Under the pieces are notes generated by a model that was not told where the DNA came from, did not search any database, and saw only the letters and a program-made list of their open reading frames with translations. This document shows, piece by piece, positions 24,092 to 31,305 of a stretch of 46,175 bases of DNA. Origin of the DNA: Xanthomonas hydrangeae (GTDB lineage: Bacteria; Pseudomonadota; Gammaproteobacteria; Xanthomonadales; Xanthomonadaceae); contig LR990733.1 of NCBI GenBank assembly GCA_905142475.1, positions 1-46,175 of the forward strand, given 5' to 3'. The position numbers and the translations under genes were made by a program. Position 1 is the first letter of the stretch, and every line of letters begins with the position of its first letter.

Positions 24092-25218
24092 GCGCCCTCC
24101 TGCTGCGGCAGCACGCGGGCCGGCTGGCGGGTGAGTTTTGCCTGGAGATCTCCACGCATGGCGGCGATCTGCTTTTCCGCATCCTTGCGCTTCTGAACCC
24201 CTTCCTGCTGGATGCGGAGCACGTCCTCGACGGTCTTGATGAGCGTCGTCTGTACCTGCTTGAGCGTGTCAACATCGATCACCAGGCGTTGGTTTTCCTT
24301 GGCCGTTTCGACCGACGTGCGATGTAGCAGCGCCGCGTTACGCTTCATGAGATCGTTGGTGGTGTCGTCGATCGCCGTGGCCAACTCAACGGCGTTCTTC
24401 TGCTCGTTGAGGCTAAGCGCGAGCATGAATTGTCGCTTCCACGCCGGCACGGTGATTTCGCGGATCGTGTGAAACTTATCGACCAACATCTGGTTGTTCG
24501 CCTGAATCATGCGAATGGTCGGCAGGCTCTGCATGGCCGAGTGCTGCAAGGCGATCAGGTCGCCAATCCGCTTGTCCAGGTTGGCCAACATCGCATCGAG
24601 GTCGGCCAGTTCCTGGACGCGCCCCGGATCGTTTTCAAGGCTCCCGCGCAGGCTCTCTGCCTGAGCGCCCAACTCTGCCAAACGCAGCTTACCGGCGGCG
24701 ATGTGGACGCCAAGGAGGCGATGTTCCTCGCGGACCGCGACGAACATGTCATCGAGTGACGCATTGCGTTGTGTGATGCTCTGCTGCGTTGCCTGGACAT
24801 CGCCGACCAGGCGCTCGATCTGCTCGCGCGTGGTGTCAAAGCGGGCCATAAAGGCGGTGGACCGGACGCGGAACCGATCGATCAGCGGCCCGATGACGGG
24901 CACACGTGACCGATTGTCTGAAAGCGCCCCGATGTTGAGCGATCGAGCCTTCGCCACGACCTGGGTCAGCTTCTCGCCGGCTTCGTCAAGGTCGCTATTG
25001 CGCACCTGGTCCAGCAAGCTATCGGCGTATCGCGACGTGTGGTCGGCCACGTCGCGGCCGAACTCCGCCACGGCTTGCGGGCTTCCTACCTCGATGCGCT
25101 GCGCTACCTGCTGGATCTCCGGCACGTCAGCTTCTCGCAAACCCAACTCCCGCAGGGAATCCGGGGTCATCTGGAAGCTCGCCACGAGCACTGTTTTCGA
25201 TTGTTGCATGGCGTTCAT
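24088..25218 (-). CDS. klaB: KlaB/TelA, toxic-anion-resistance family protein
   Basis: 376 residues (RK2 TelA 379). Long helical protein of the TelA family: 'LLDQVRNSDLDEAGEKLTQVVAKARSLNIGAL', 'VPVIGPLIDRF', 'IHTIREITVPAWKRQFMLALSLNEQKNAVELATAIDDTTN' types of block are seen. Its cellular role is unknown. Tellurite resistance in RK2 needs a mutated allele, so the name should not be read as a resistance gene. It lies between klaA and klaC; a 20-bp gap separates it from klaA. Confidence 0.92.
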   Translation of the reverse strand: MNAMQQSKTVLVASFQMTPDSLRELGLREADVPEIQQVAQRIEVGSPQAVAEFGRDVADHTSRYADSLLDQVRNSDLDEAGEKLTQVVAKARSLNIGALSDNRSRVPVIGPLIDRFRVRSTAFMARFDTTREQIERLVGDVQATQQSITQRNASLDDMFVAVREEHRLLGVHIAAGKLRLAELGAQAESLRGSLENDPGRVQELADLDAMLANLDKRIGDLIALQHSAMQSLPTIRMIQANNQMLVDKFHTIREITVPAWKRQFMLALSLNEQKNAVELATAIDDTTNDLMKRNAALLHRTSVETAKENQRLVIDVDTLKQVQTTLIKTVEDVLRIQQEGVQKRKDAEKQIAAMRGDLQAKLTRQPARVLPQQEGA

Positions 25219-25238
25219 AGGGTTGTCGTCTCTGTCGT

Positions 25239-26012
25239 TTAGTGGCTGATGCCTTCGAGGCTCTGCGTGAGGCTGCGCATCAGTGCTTGGTGAGCCTTGG
25301 ACGCCTCGGCGACCATCGTGGGACTCATGTTCTTGGTTGTGATGAGTGCAAGCGTGTGTTGACGCCAGACGGGAACCAGGACCGACGCCGTTTCCGAAAA
25401 CCGGTCCAGCATGTCCACCGCCTGCGCCCGAGTAAGACTCATCTGCGTCACGCTCATTTCGTGCGACGACAGAAGGGTGGCGAGGTTGGCCAGCTTGCGA
25501 GCGAACCGCTCTCGCGGCTTGTCGAACTCGATCACGCCCGCTTTCGCCGCGCCTGCGTCGGGGTTCTCGTCCAGGAACTCGCGGCCGGCCTGGATGTACG
25601 CCTGTAGCCGCGACACTTCCCCCGCATGCGTTTCCAGCATGCCGTCCAGCGCCCGCAGGGTGTCCCGAACTCGTTTCGCGACGCCTTCTGCCTCATCCAT
25701 CAGCTGATCCAGGCTCTTGCGAGCGACCTGGTAGCGGACTCTGCGCTCGACTTCCCGCCCCAGCAGCTTCTCGAACCAGGTCGGCTTCTCCGCGATACGG
25801 CGAGGATCTGCATCGGTGAGCTTGGCAACGATCAGCCCGATCTTCTCGGCCAGTTCGGTCACCGCGCCGCCTTCCATTAGGTTCGACAGCTGGTTCAGAG
25901 AGTCAGCGCCAGACATTCCTGCTCCGTACTGACCGATCGTCGCCGGCGACCGGAACAGAGCCGGCAAGATCTCGCCTTTCAGTTCTGCAATGCTTGGCTC
26001 GGTGTTACTCAC
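25239..26012 (-). CDS. klaA: KlaA, kilA operon protein
   Basis: 257 residues, exactly the RK2 KlaA length, from a GTG at 26012 with AGGAGG six bases upstream; the frame is open farther but the extra residues are Arg-rich and unlike the family. The protein is helical and soluble. Its C-terminal 'VLVPVWRQHTLALITTKNMSPTMV' resembles the 'VPAWKRQFMLALSLNEQKN' block of KlaB, which suggests that the two are distant relatives. Role unknown beyond the lethal or regulated kilA phenotype of RK2. Confidence 0.9.
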   Translation of the reverse strand: MSNTEPSIAELKGEILPALFRSPATIGQYGAGMSGADSLNQLSNLMEGGAVTELAEKIGLIVAKLTDADPRRIAEKPTWFEKLLGREVERRVRYQVARKSLDQLMDEAEGVAKRVRDTLRALDGMLETHAGEVSRLQAYIQAGREFLDENPDAGAAKAGVIEFDKPRERFARKLANLATLLSSHEMSVTQMSLTRAQAVDMLDRFSETASVLVPVWRQHTLALITTKNMSPTMVAEASKAHQALMRSLTQSLEGISH

Positions 26013-26143
26013 TAGGAACCTCCTGGTGCGTCGCGCTCTGCGATCACAAAGTGATGATCGCGTGCATCTTCGACGGGGTTGGGTTTTGGCCATGGCTTGC
26101 CGGGCTGCGGTAGCAGCTGGCATCGCGACGCGCCGCAGTTAGC

Positions 26144-26329
26144 TCAGTCATTGCCGTTCTCCCGCGCCACTGCGAGCATCGCGGACTCCATCTGCCAAAG
26201 GATGGCATCCGAAAGGGAGCGGTTATGGCACCGCAGCGTCTCCATGGCGTCCGCCACTTCCTGCGCCGTGAACTCGTAGCTCGCCATGCCCCGGCCAAGT
26301 TGCAAAACGTTCTCTTTTTGTCCCGACAT
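26144..26329 (-). CDS. Small protein, first gene of the kla operon here
   Basis: 61 residues, ATG at 26329 with GAGGG seven bases upstream and 42 bp downstream of the -10 of the kla promoter. The sequence 'YEFTAQEVADAMETLRCHNRSLSDAILWQMESAMLAVAREN' is amphipathic helix. The position, directly behind a KorA/KorB-controlled promoter and 131 bp before klaA, suggests co-expression with klaABC. I do not recall an equivalent in RK2. Function unknown. Confidence 0.55.
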   Translation of the reverse strand: MSGQKENVLQLGRGMASYEFTAQEVADAMETLRCHNRSLSDAILWQMESAMLAVARENGND

Positions 26330-26370
26330 ATACGCACCCTCGCGGTGCTTGCTTTTGAAAGGGTCAAAAA

Positions 26371-26416
26371 AGTTTAGCTAAACTTAAATGGCCAGTCAAG
26401 GACTTTAGCCGCTAAA
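26371..26416 (-). promoter_or_regulatory. kla promoter with OA and OB
   Basis: Minus strand: OB TTTAGCGGCTAAA (26404-26416), TTGACT (-35), 17-bp spacer, TAAACT (-10, 26371-26376) covered by OA GTTTAGCTAAAC (26372-26383). The OB overlaps the final codons of the preceding gene, whose last residues Phe-Ser-Gly-stop are spelled by the operator. Confidence 0.95.
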
Positions 26417-26729
26417 ACTTTCTGCCGCCGCCCTCTCTTCGCGCAGCGACTCTTTAACATTCCGCCAGAACTGCTGATCCGTCCGTCGGTAGTCTTCTTC
26501 GCTCTTAGGCTGCTCGCCGGTGATTGCCTTGAAGCCCGCTGCATCCAGTGCAATCGTGTCGGTCAAGTCACCCTCCGCGTCGCGATAGTCCAGCAGAAAG
26601 GTTGCCCCTTCCCAAGCCACTTGGTGCTTTCGGTAGGTCTCGAATGCAGCTTTTGTCTCGGCCGCCCAGGCCAGTCTTTCGGACCTGCTGGGTGCTATCG
26701 ACGTAGAACATTTCCATGCAGCTAGACAT
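26405..26729 (-). pseudogene. Probable frameshifted small gene between kleE and the kla promoter
   Basis: An ATG at 26729 with GAGG eight bases upstream opens 'MSSCMEMFYVDSTQQVRKTG' but soon runs into non-protein-like sequence and a stop after 53 codons. In the +1 frame a clean protein-like stretch is seen, 'ERLAWAAETKAAFETYRKHQ', continuing to '...REERAAAESFSG' with its stop at 26405. Joining the two near 26685-26665 gives a plausible protein of about 107 residues. Either one base was gained there or the sequence has an error. If only the second frame is used, the GTG at 26620 would give 71 residues without a good ribosome site. Family unknown; its position suits a kle-type gene. Confidence 0.5.
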
Positions 26730-26756
26730 GATGATTTCCTCGGTCACAGATGGTCG

Positions 26757-27086
26757 TTAAAGCCCTTTCGGTTTGTAGATCGACACGAAGTAGGTAAGGG
26801 CGGTAAGCGCCGTGAAGTGCGCGACAAACGTCCAACCTGCATGCACACCAGGCGTGTCCCAGTGGTACAGCATCCGCAGGAACTGGAAGAATACGTCGAT
26901 GGACACGACCCACTTCGCGACGGGCCACACCAGCACGGCAACAACCCAAACCGCCCGCACCACTGCGTTCACAACAGCAGCTGTGGTGAGCCGGCGAGGG
27001 ACAGGAGTGGTTTCCTGTGGCGAACCCGGAGGATCGGGCGCATCGAGCACCTCATTGACGCCAGGGAATTTGATGATGTTCGTCAT
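26757..27086 (-). CDS. kleE: KleE, small membrane protein
   Basis: 109 residues from ATG at 27086 (GAGGG seven bases upstream). It begins 'MTNIIKFPGVNEVLDAP', then has hydrophobic stretches at about 38-60 and 83-103, and ends YKPKGL. This is the KleE pattern of IncP-1 plasmids. KleE is part of the kilE group, which aids stable inheritance in some hosts, but its mode of action is unknown. It lies downstream of a zinc-ribbon gene and an OC-like site. It is spaced 27 bp from the next gene start. Confidence 0.85.
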   Translation of the reverse strand: MTNIIKFPGVNEVLDAPDPPGSPQETTPVPRRLTTAAVVNAVVRAVWVVAVLVWPVAKWVVSIDVFFQFLRMLYHWDTPGVHAGWTFVAHFTALTALTYFVSIYKPKGL

Positions 27087-27273
27087 TGCTTGACCCTCTA
27101 CTCTGATGCGTGTTCAATCCATCTGCCAGGCTTCCGCGCCTGGACCTTGATGTGACAGCATCGAGGTCAAGCGCCCCGGAGCGATCCGGGGCGTCTTCGT
27201 CTCTAATGCTCCGTTCCTTACACTGTTGCCGCCTAGTTGGTGTTTTAGGGCAATTTGTCCTAATCATCCACAC
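27087..27273. promoter_or_regulatory. Intergenic region with OC-like site and hairpins upstream of kleE
   Basis: TAGGGCAATTTGTCCTA at 27246-27262 is a KorC-operator-like palindrome with mismatches. A GC hairpin (GCCCCGG / CCGGGGC) lies at about 27172-27191 and a second weaker one (GCCAGGC / GCGCCTGG) near 27125-27143. No coding frame with a start signal is seen. It may hold a partial terminator and a KorC-affected promoter for kleE. Confidence 0.45.
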
Positions 27274-27633
27274 TCATTGCGCACCGTCCACGCGGGCCAG
27301 CGCCCTAATGCAGCGCGGGCAAGTCACGGCCTCGGCGACAAGAACAGTCCACCCGACCGATCTGCGGCCCGGAGTCGCCCCGCAAATCGCACTTCCGTAT
27401 GCCTCGTTGTATTCGACTCGCACCTGAGTCGAGGGAATTGCATGCAGCTTCGCGCCTTGTCCGCGCTCCATCCCGTTCGCACACCGCCCGGCCAGCTTTG
27501 CGGCAACGAAATCAGCGCCCTTGGTCTGCACACCCGCCGGTCCCTCGGCAGCGCAAACATCGCAGGTATCACCGTTGGAACTAGGCCGGTCGCAGTTGAT
27601 GCAATCCCTCGTTTGATAGATAGGGTGCGGCAT
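27274..27633 (-). CDS. Zinc-ribbon-like protein at the kleA position
   Basis: 119 residues, ATG at 27633 (GAGGG seven bases upstream), 30 bp below the predicted transcript start; the longer reading from 27681 begins above the -10 and is rejected. CINC and CDVC near the N-terminus and a single Cys plus CPRC toward the C-terminus suggest one or two metal sites. It is driven by a promoter that carries OC, OA-like and OB sites, the arrangement of the IncP-1 kleA promoter. The protein is not like the RK2 KleA/KleB proteins as I remember them. Function unknown. Confidence 0.6.
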   Translation of the reverse strand: MPHPIYQTRDCINCDRPSSNGDTCDVCAAEGPAGVQTKGADFVAAKLAGRCANGMERGQGAKLHAIPSTQVRVEYNEAYGSAICGATPGRRSVGWTVLVAEAVTCPRCIRALARVDGAQ

Positions 27634-27669
27634 GGTGATTCCCTCGCAACGCAGTAGTTGGTGCAGGGA

Positions 27670-27714
27670 AGTATAGGGCATTTTGCCCTATACTGTCAAT
27701 ATATTTAGCTAAAC
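27670..27714 (-). promoter_or_regulatory. kle promoter with KorC operator and OA-like site
   Basis: Minus strand TTGACA (27694-27699), 18-bp spacer, TATACT (27670-27675). OC TAGGGCATTTTGCCCTA (27674-27690) fills the spacer. ATTTAGCTAAAC (27703-27714), an OA with one change, lies just upstream of the -35. Confidence 0.93.
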
Positions 27715-27771
27715 TTGCTCTGAACCGTTAGCTTTGTCTGCTCGATCGCGCCTTCAGTCCAGCGGCCTTGC

Positions 27772-27784
27772 TTTAGCCGCTAAA
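27772..27784. promoter_or_regulatory. KorB operator (OB) between korC and the kle promoter
   Basis: TTTAGCCGCTAAA, a perfect OB, about 75 bp upstream of the kle -35 and 24 bp past the korC stop, so KorB would act at a distance. Confidence 0.85.
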
Positions 27785-27807
27785 TTCTTCCCTGGAGTTC
27801 ACCCGCC

Positions 27808-28065
27808 TTAGCCCCGGTCTTTCCAGATCGTGCCTTGGCCGGCGAAGTCGCACAGCAGTGCCCACGCCGCATAAGGGATAGCGGACTCTTCGCCAATCCA
27901 CCGCCGAACAGTCCTATCGCCCTTTGCTCCGAGGCCAAGCGCACGCGCCGCCTTGCCGCCGGTGAAGCCGGACAGGCGCAATACCTCCTTGATTTCCTCG
28001 CCTGTAGGCTGGGTCCACCGCTCGGCGGGCAGTAGGCATTCGAGCCTGATATTCGCGTCGCTCAC
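27808..28065 (-). CDS. korC: KorC, repressor of the klc and kle promoters
   Basis: 85 residues, the RK2 KorC length, from GTG at 28065 with GGAGAG upstream. The conserved 'SDANIRLECLLPAERW', 'IKEVLRLSGFTGGKAARALGLGAKGDRTVRRWIG' holds the helix-turn-helix. KorC binds the TAGGGCA-N3-TGCCCTA palindromes seen at 29737-29753 and 27674-27690. It is the third gene of the klcA-klcB-korC operon and so represses its own expression. A longer reading to 28302 is an overlap with klcB and is rejected. Confidence 0.96.
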   Translation of the reverse strand: MSDANIRLECLLPAERWTQPTGEEIKEVLRLSGFTGGKAARALGLGAKGDRTVRRWIGEESAIPYAAWALLCDFAGQGTIWKDRG

Positions 28066-28081
28066 ACTTGCTCTCCGTCGT

Positions 28082-29194
28082 TCACGTCTTTTCTCCAAGT
28101 TTCGGTGATGGTTGCAGTAGATCGAAGCTGTAACACGACTCGATGCAGCGTGGGTCGTACTCGCAAACCTTCCGGCCATTACGGTTGACTCTGTAGATTG
28201 CAGGCCGATCGTCGTGTGCCCAAACCTGCCGAGTTTCAGCACTGATCTTCGTAATGATGACGTGCTTCCCGATTTCCTTCTCGAAACATGGATGGTGAAC
28301 ATGGATCACCTGGCAGCGCATCCCCTGCGTGAAAGCTGTGGCCGGCGGCGGCTCATCGTCGTCCCGCTCCACCGGCTTCGACGGCACTTGCCCTGCATCC
28401 GCCTCTACCCTGGCGTCGCCACCCGGCACTTTTGCTCCGCTACGCTGCGCCTCGACCTTAGCCTTGGCCGTTGCTGCCCATTTTCGCGCGATAAACGCCT
28501 GGTGCGCTGGCAAGATCACGTCCACCCATGCGAAGCCGGCCGGCAACTCGTCGGGCTGCCGCCAGTCTTCGGCGACGGCCGGCACGTGACGTGCGGGAAT
28601 GGCCAGGCTTGCAAGCCATGGCCGCACCGGCGCGGCCGCAAGTCGGTTCTGGTAGTCCGGCTCCAGGTAGCGCCGATGAGTGCGTAGAAACTCGGCAAAG
28701 ATTCCCCGTGTCACCTGGTCAACCGTCACCCGCTTTCGTGCGCTATCGAAATGAGCGCGAAAACCCGTTTCCGAAATAAACGGGCGGTCCAGGTCCACCG
28801 CATGAAAGGCGTAGTATCGGTCGAACACACGACGGTAACCGCGCCCGATTTCGACCACGGCGCGCACGCCGTCCACCTCGATCAAGAACTCGCCGACCTG
28901 CCCCCACATGGGCACTTCACCTGGTGCGGCCTGGCAGTAGCGCTCCACCACGCGGCTGGCCGCGTCCTCGTCGCCGTTACTACCGAAGAAAGTACTGCCG
29001 TTCAATTTCCAGATCACCGCGCTGTAGCGCTCTTGTGCAGCCTCTACAACGAGATCCGCACCTATCAAAACGGCCTCATGCAACCGCCTGACGGCGGCAG
29101 CTGCTGCATCCAGGAGCGCTTCGCGATCATCGGGCAGGCTCGCCGCCACTGACGCTGCGCGCGCTTCATTCTGGTCCTTGGTGCTATGTTGCAT
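28082..29194 (-). CDS. klcB: KlcB
   Basis: 370 residues, ATG at 29194 behind GGAGG. The N-terminal 150 residues form a globular domain with 'SRVVERYCQAAPGEVPMWGQVGEFLIEVDGVRAVVEIGRGYRR'-type content. Around 200-260 is 'LPAGFAWVDVILPAHQAFIARKWAATAKAKVEAQ', the C-terminal domain shared with KorA and TrbA. The last part is a separate domain (RCQVIHVHHPCFEKEIGK). Its role is unknown. It stands between klcA and korC under the KorA/KorB/KorC-controlled promoter. Confidence 0.88.
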   Translation of the reverse strand: MQHSTKDQNEARAASVAASLPDDREALLDAAAAAVRRLHEAVLIGADLVVEAAQERYSAVIWKLNGSTFFGSNGDEDAASRVVERYCQAAPGEVPMWGQVGEFLIEVDGVRAVVEIGRGYRRVFDRYYAFHAVDLDRPFISETGFRAHFDSARKRVTVDQVTRGIFAEFLRTHRRYLEPDYQNRLAAAPVRPWLASLAIPARHVPAVAEDWRQPDELPAGFAWVDVILPAHQAFIARKWAATAKAKVEAQRSGAKVPGGDARVEADAGQVPSKPVERDDDEPPPATAFTQGMRCQVIHVHHPCFEKEIGKHVIITKISAETRQVWAHDDRPAIYRVNRNGRKVCEYDPRCIESCYSFDLLQPSPKLGEKT

Positions 29195-29241
29195 GCTTGC
29201 CTCCGGGTTGGCCCCGGCTTGAACGCCGGGGCCGCGCGCCC

Positions 29242-29682
29242 TTAGTCGATGGCCTGGAAAATCCCGTCAGCTTCCGCGTGGGCGCGGGCAAAGGCTCCCA
29301 GGTGGTAGTAGCGTTCAACAATGGCCTCGCAGTTGGCGGTGCCCTCCAGTTCCCACGCCAACTGGTTCAGGGCGTACAGCGTCGCGACGATGCCAGCGGC
29401 ATCAGCAGACAGTTCACCACGGAAACCGTTATCGACCTGGAGGCGGAATCGATCGTCCGAGCGCGGCGCGAGGTAGAACCCTCCATTCGACAGCGTGTAG
29501 TAGTGCCAATATCCCCCGCTGTAAGCGCTGCAAAGGGTTCCCATCCAGCGGTAAACAAGCGCCTCGCCGCGCATCATCGAGCGCAGCCCGAAATTGGTCG
29601 GAAGGAACGCCAAGCGGGATTCCTCCTGGACAAGCGACGCGGTGATGGGGGAGGGGAGGGGAGGGGATTGAACGTCAGTCAT
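29242..29682 (-). CDS. klcA: KlcA, ArdB-family anti-restriction protein
   Basis: 146 residues. ArdB/KlcA family pattern: 'RLAFLPTNFGLRSMMRGEALVYRWMGTLCSAYSGGYWHYYTLSNGGFYLAP' and 'GELSADAAGIVATLYALNQLAW'. These proteins relieve type I restriction, which helps the incoming strand survive in a new host. The N-terminal Pro/Ser codons form a G-rich tract on the other strand. It is the first gene of the klc operon, about 50 bp below its promoter. Confidence 0.95.
   Translation of the reverse strand: MTDVQSPPLPSPITASLVQEESRLAFLPTNFGLRSMMRGEALVYRWMGTLCSAYSGGYWHYYTLSNGGFYLAPRSDDRFRLQVDNGFRGELSADAAGIVATLYALNQLAWELEGTANCEAIVERYYHLGAFARAHAEADGIFQAID
29647..29667 (+). other. G-quadruplex-type tract in klcA
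   Basis: On the plus strand four runs of four or five G are separated by single A (GGGGGAGGGGAGGGGAGGGG). This fits a G4 with one-base loops, on the template strand for klcA, within the first 12 codons. Confidence 0.6.
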
Positions 29683-29732
29683 CGGACTTCTCCGGTTGTT
29701 GACCTGAGCGAGGTGCCCGGCCTTCGATAGAA

Positions 29733-29798
29733 ATGTTAGGGCATTTTGCCCTATATGTCAACTGTGTTTAGCTAAATTATTCGCCTTTAGCCGCTAAA
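29733..29798 (-). promoter_or_regulatory. klcA promoter with OC, OA-like and OB
   Basis: Minus strand: OB TTTAGCGGCTAAA (29786-29798), OA-like GTTTAGCTAAAT (29766-29777), TTGACA (29756-29761), 17-bp spacer, TAACAT (29733-29738). OC TAGGGCATTTTGCCCTA (29737-29753) covers the spacer. All three plasmid repressors can therefore act on one promoter. Confidence 0.94.
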
Positions 29799-29811
29799 AA
29801 ATTGCTTGTAA

Positions 29812-29833
29812 AATATACCTGAATGGGTATATT
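29812..29833. promoter_or_regulatory. Palindromic operator upstream of the toxin-antitoxin pair
   Basis: AATATACC-N6-GGTATATT, perfect 8-bp arms, ends six bases before the toxin ATG. Its place suits autorepression by the antitoxin. No ribosome site is visible, so the toxin message may have a very short leader. Confidence 0.65.
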
Positions 29834-29839
29834 CGCACT

Positions 29840-30202
29840 ATGCAACACCAGCTCAAACACCTGGTCTGGGTCAGTTCGGCCAAGAAAGACCTCATGGGAA
29901 TGCCAGAAGACGTGCAGGACACGTTTGGCTACGCTCTGCATCTCGCCCAGGCGGGCAAGAAACACGAACAGGCCAAGCCGCTTAAGGGTTTCGGCTCGGC
30001 CGGTGTGCTGGAGGTAGTCGAGAACGCGAGCGGCGGCACCTATCGCGCCGTCTACACGGTCAGGTTTGCCAGTGCGGTCTACGTGCTGCACTGCTTCCAG
30101 AAGAAATCCACGCACGGCATCGCGACACCTAAGCCGGATCTGGATCTGATACGTGATCGATTGAAGGCGGCGGAAGCGCACGCCAAAGGAGAACGGGAAT
30201 GA
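29840..30202 (+). CDS. HigB/RelE-type toxin (Gp49-like family)
   Basis: 120 residues. 'VWVSSAKKDLMGMPEDVQDTFGYALHLAQAGKKHEQAKPLKGFGSAGVLEVVEN' and 'GGTYRAVYTVRFASAVYVLHCFQKKSTHGIATPKPDLDLI' follow the Gp49-like HigB pattern: a basic loop before the core, Y-R-A-V-Y-T strand and F-x-K-K-S near the end. These toxins are ribosome-dependent mRNA endonucleases. It precedes its antitoxin and overlaps it (ATGA), the order usual for higBA. It probably adds post-segregational stability. Lying between oriV and klcA, it is accessory relative to RK2. Confidence 0.87.
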   Translation: MQHQLKHLVWVSSAKKDLMGMPEDVQDTFGYALHLAQAGKKHEQAKPLKGFGSAGVLEVVENASGGTYRAVYTVRFASAVYVLHCFQKKSTHGIATPKPDLDLIRDRLKAAEAHAKGERE

Positions 30203-30522
30203 GCGAGTTTGAAAGCAGCAGCGGCAACGTTTACGCCGACCTCGGCACTGCCGACGCCGACGAGATGTTGGTCAAGGCCCAGCTAGTCACTAAGATCGGC
30301 GAAATCATCAAGTCCAAGAAGTGGACACAGCAGCAGGCGGCCGACGTGCTCGGACTGACCCAGCCCAAGCTGTCGAACATGCTGCGCGGACAGTTCCGGG
30401 GCGTGAGCGAGGCCAAGCTACTCGACTGCCTGGCCAGGCTCGGCCGCGATGTGCAAATTGTCGTCGGACCCGCCCGCAAAAGCGCGGCCGCCGGTCGGGT
30501 CGCAGTAGTGTTCGCCGCCTGA
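30199..30522 (+). CDS. HigA-type antitoxin, XRE helix-turn-helix
   Basis: 107 residues. The HTH is 'KWTQQQAADVLGLTQPKLSNMLRGQFRGVSEAKLLDCLARLGRDVQIVV', typical of the XRE antitoxins paired with Gp49-like toxins. It would bind the toxin and the palindrome at 29812-29833. It overlaps the toxin stop and has GGAGAACGGGA upstream, so both are made from one transcript. It is followed within 30 bp by the first oriV iteron. Confidence 0.9.
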   Translation: MSEFESSSGNVYADLGTADADEMLVKAQLVTKIGEIIKSKKWTQQQAADVLGLTQPKLSNMLRGQFRGVSEAKLLDCLARLGRDVQIVVGPARKSAAAGRVAVVFAA

Positions 30523-30692
30523 GCTTTGTGACAACGACCGCATTTCATTGACACTTGAGGGGCGGAATTGTCTCTCAAGGTCCGACACTTTCCTTCCTGG
30601 CGTTCAAACTAGGACGTTGCCGCGTGCTCGATCTTAACTTTAACTGTGAGCGTGCCGTTTCCGGGCCGTTGTCCTAAATGGCGGGAGTCCAG

Positions 30693-30918
30693 AGGGGCGC
30701 AGCCCCTTTGGGCATAGCGCAGCGTAATCGAAGATGTAATTCTGCTTTTTCAGGCGCTTGCGCCTGCTGGATTGAAGTCAGCGCTGTAGGCGCTGGCATT
30801 TTGGGGTGAGGCCGGTACGGCCGAGGGGCTTGCCCCTGGGGATGCCGGGTGGGAGGCCGCCATAGCGGCCGGGGCGTAGCGTGCTTGCACGCGAAGCGAG
30901 CCGGCGGGGCGAAGCCCC
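30693..30918. repeat. Array of eight short hairpins in the GC-rich part of oriV
   Basis: Perfect small inverted repeats follow one another: 30693-30707, 30751-30766, 30779-30795, 30810-30822, 30824-30837, 30855-30870, 30879-30892 and 30906-30918. Stems are 5-6 bp and loops 2-5 nt. The arms differ in sequence, so it is a structural array rather than one repeated unit. Confidence 0.75.
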
Positions 30919-31077
30919 AAGAGGCGGTGGTGTTCTTTTCGGCGCGCGCGATTTGTCTACAGCGCTGGTTAGAAAGAAGGTTTTATATATTGGTTATAAG
31001 CAGGTTAAAAGACAGGTTAGCGGGCTTTAAAAAGCGAGATAAAATCTTGTTTTATAAGGATATTCACGGCAACCCTT

Positions 31078-31183
31078 GCCCCTCAAATGTCAAGGGTGCC
31101 GCCCCTCAAATGTCTATAGTTTGCCCCCCAAGAGTCAATGATCGCGCCCGCCAAGTGTCAATAGCTGCGCCCCTCAAATGTCA
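31078..31183 (-). repeat. Five-iteron core cluster for TrfA
   Basis: Five 15-bp elements of the GCCCCTCAAATGTCA type begin at 31078, 31101, 31123, 31146 and 31169, spaced 22-23 bp, about two helical turns. The first and fifth match perfectly; the third and fourth have changes (GCCCCCCAAGAGTCA, GCCCGCCAAGTGTCA). Confidence 0.95.
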
Positions 31184-31197
31184 GTAGGGCAGGGTGG

Positions 31198-31218
31198 TTA
31201 TCCACAGGGTTATCCACA
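31198..31218 (+). promoter_or_regulatory. Two DnaA boxes
   Basis: TTATCCACA at 31198-31206 and 31210-31218, both perfect matches to the DnaA box, 12 bp apart and 15 bp from the iteron cluster, as in RK2 oriV. Confidence 0.92.
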
Positions 31219-31305
31219 GGATGGTGCTATAAACCTAAGAGAATCAACCGTTTCCGTGCTTCATGCCCTCCTTGGCCAAGAGATCCGGATGCGGAAATCA
31301 CGGTT

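Noticed and set aside
24088..25218. TelA homologue as a working tellurite-resistance gene
   Set aside because: In RK2 the wild-type kilA operon does not confer resistance without mutation, so no resistance phenotype is claimed.
26405..26729. Programmed +1 frameshift
   Set aside because: No slippery stop of the prfB type is seen at the switch, so a plain indel or base error is the simpler reading.
30849..31187. 112-codon frame in the origin
   Set aside because: It crosses the hairpin array, the AT-rich opening region and the iterons; its composition is not protein-like.
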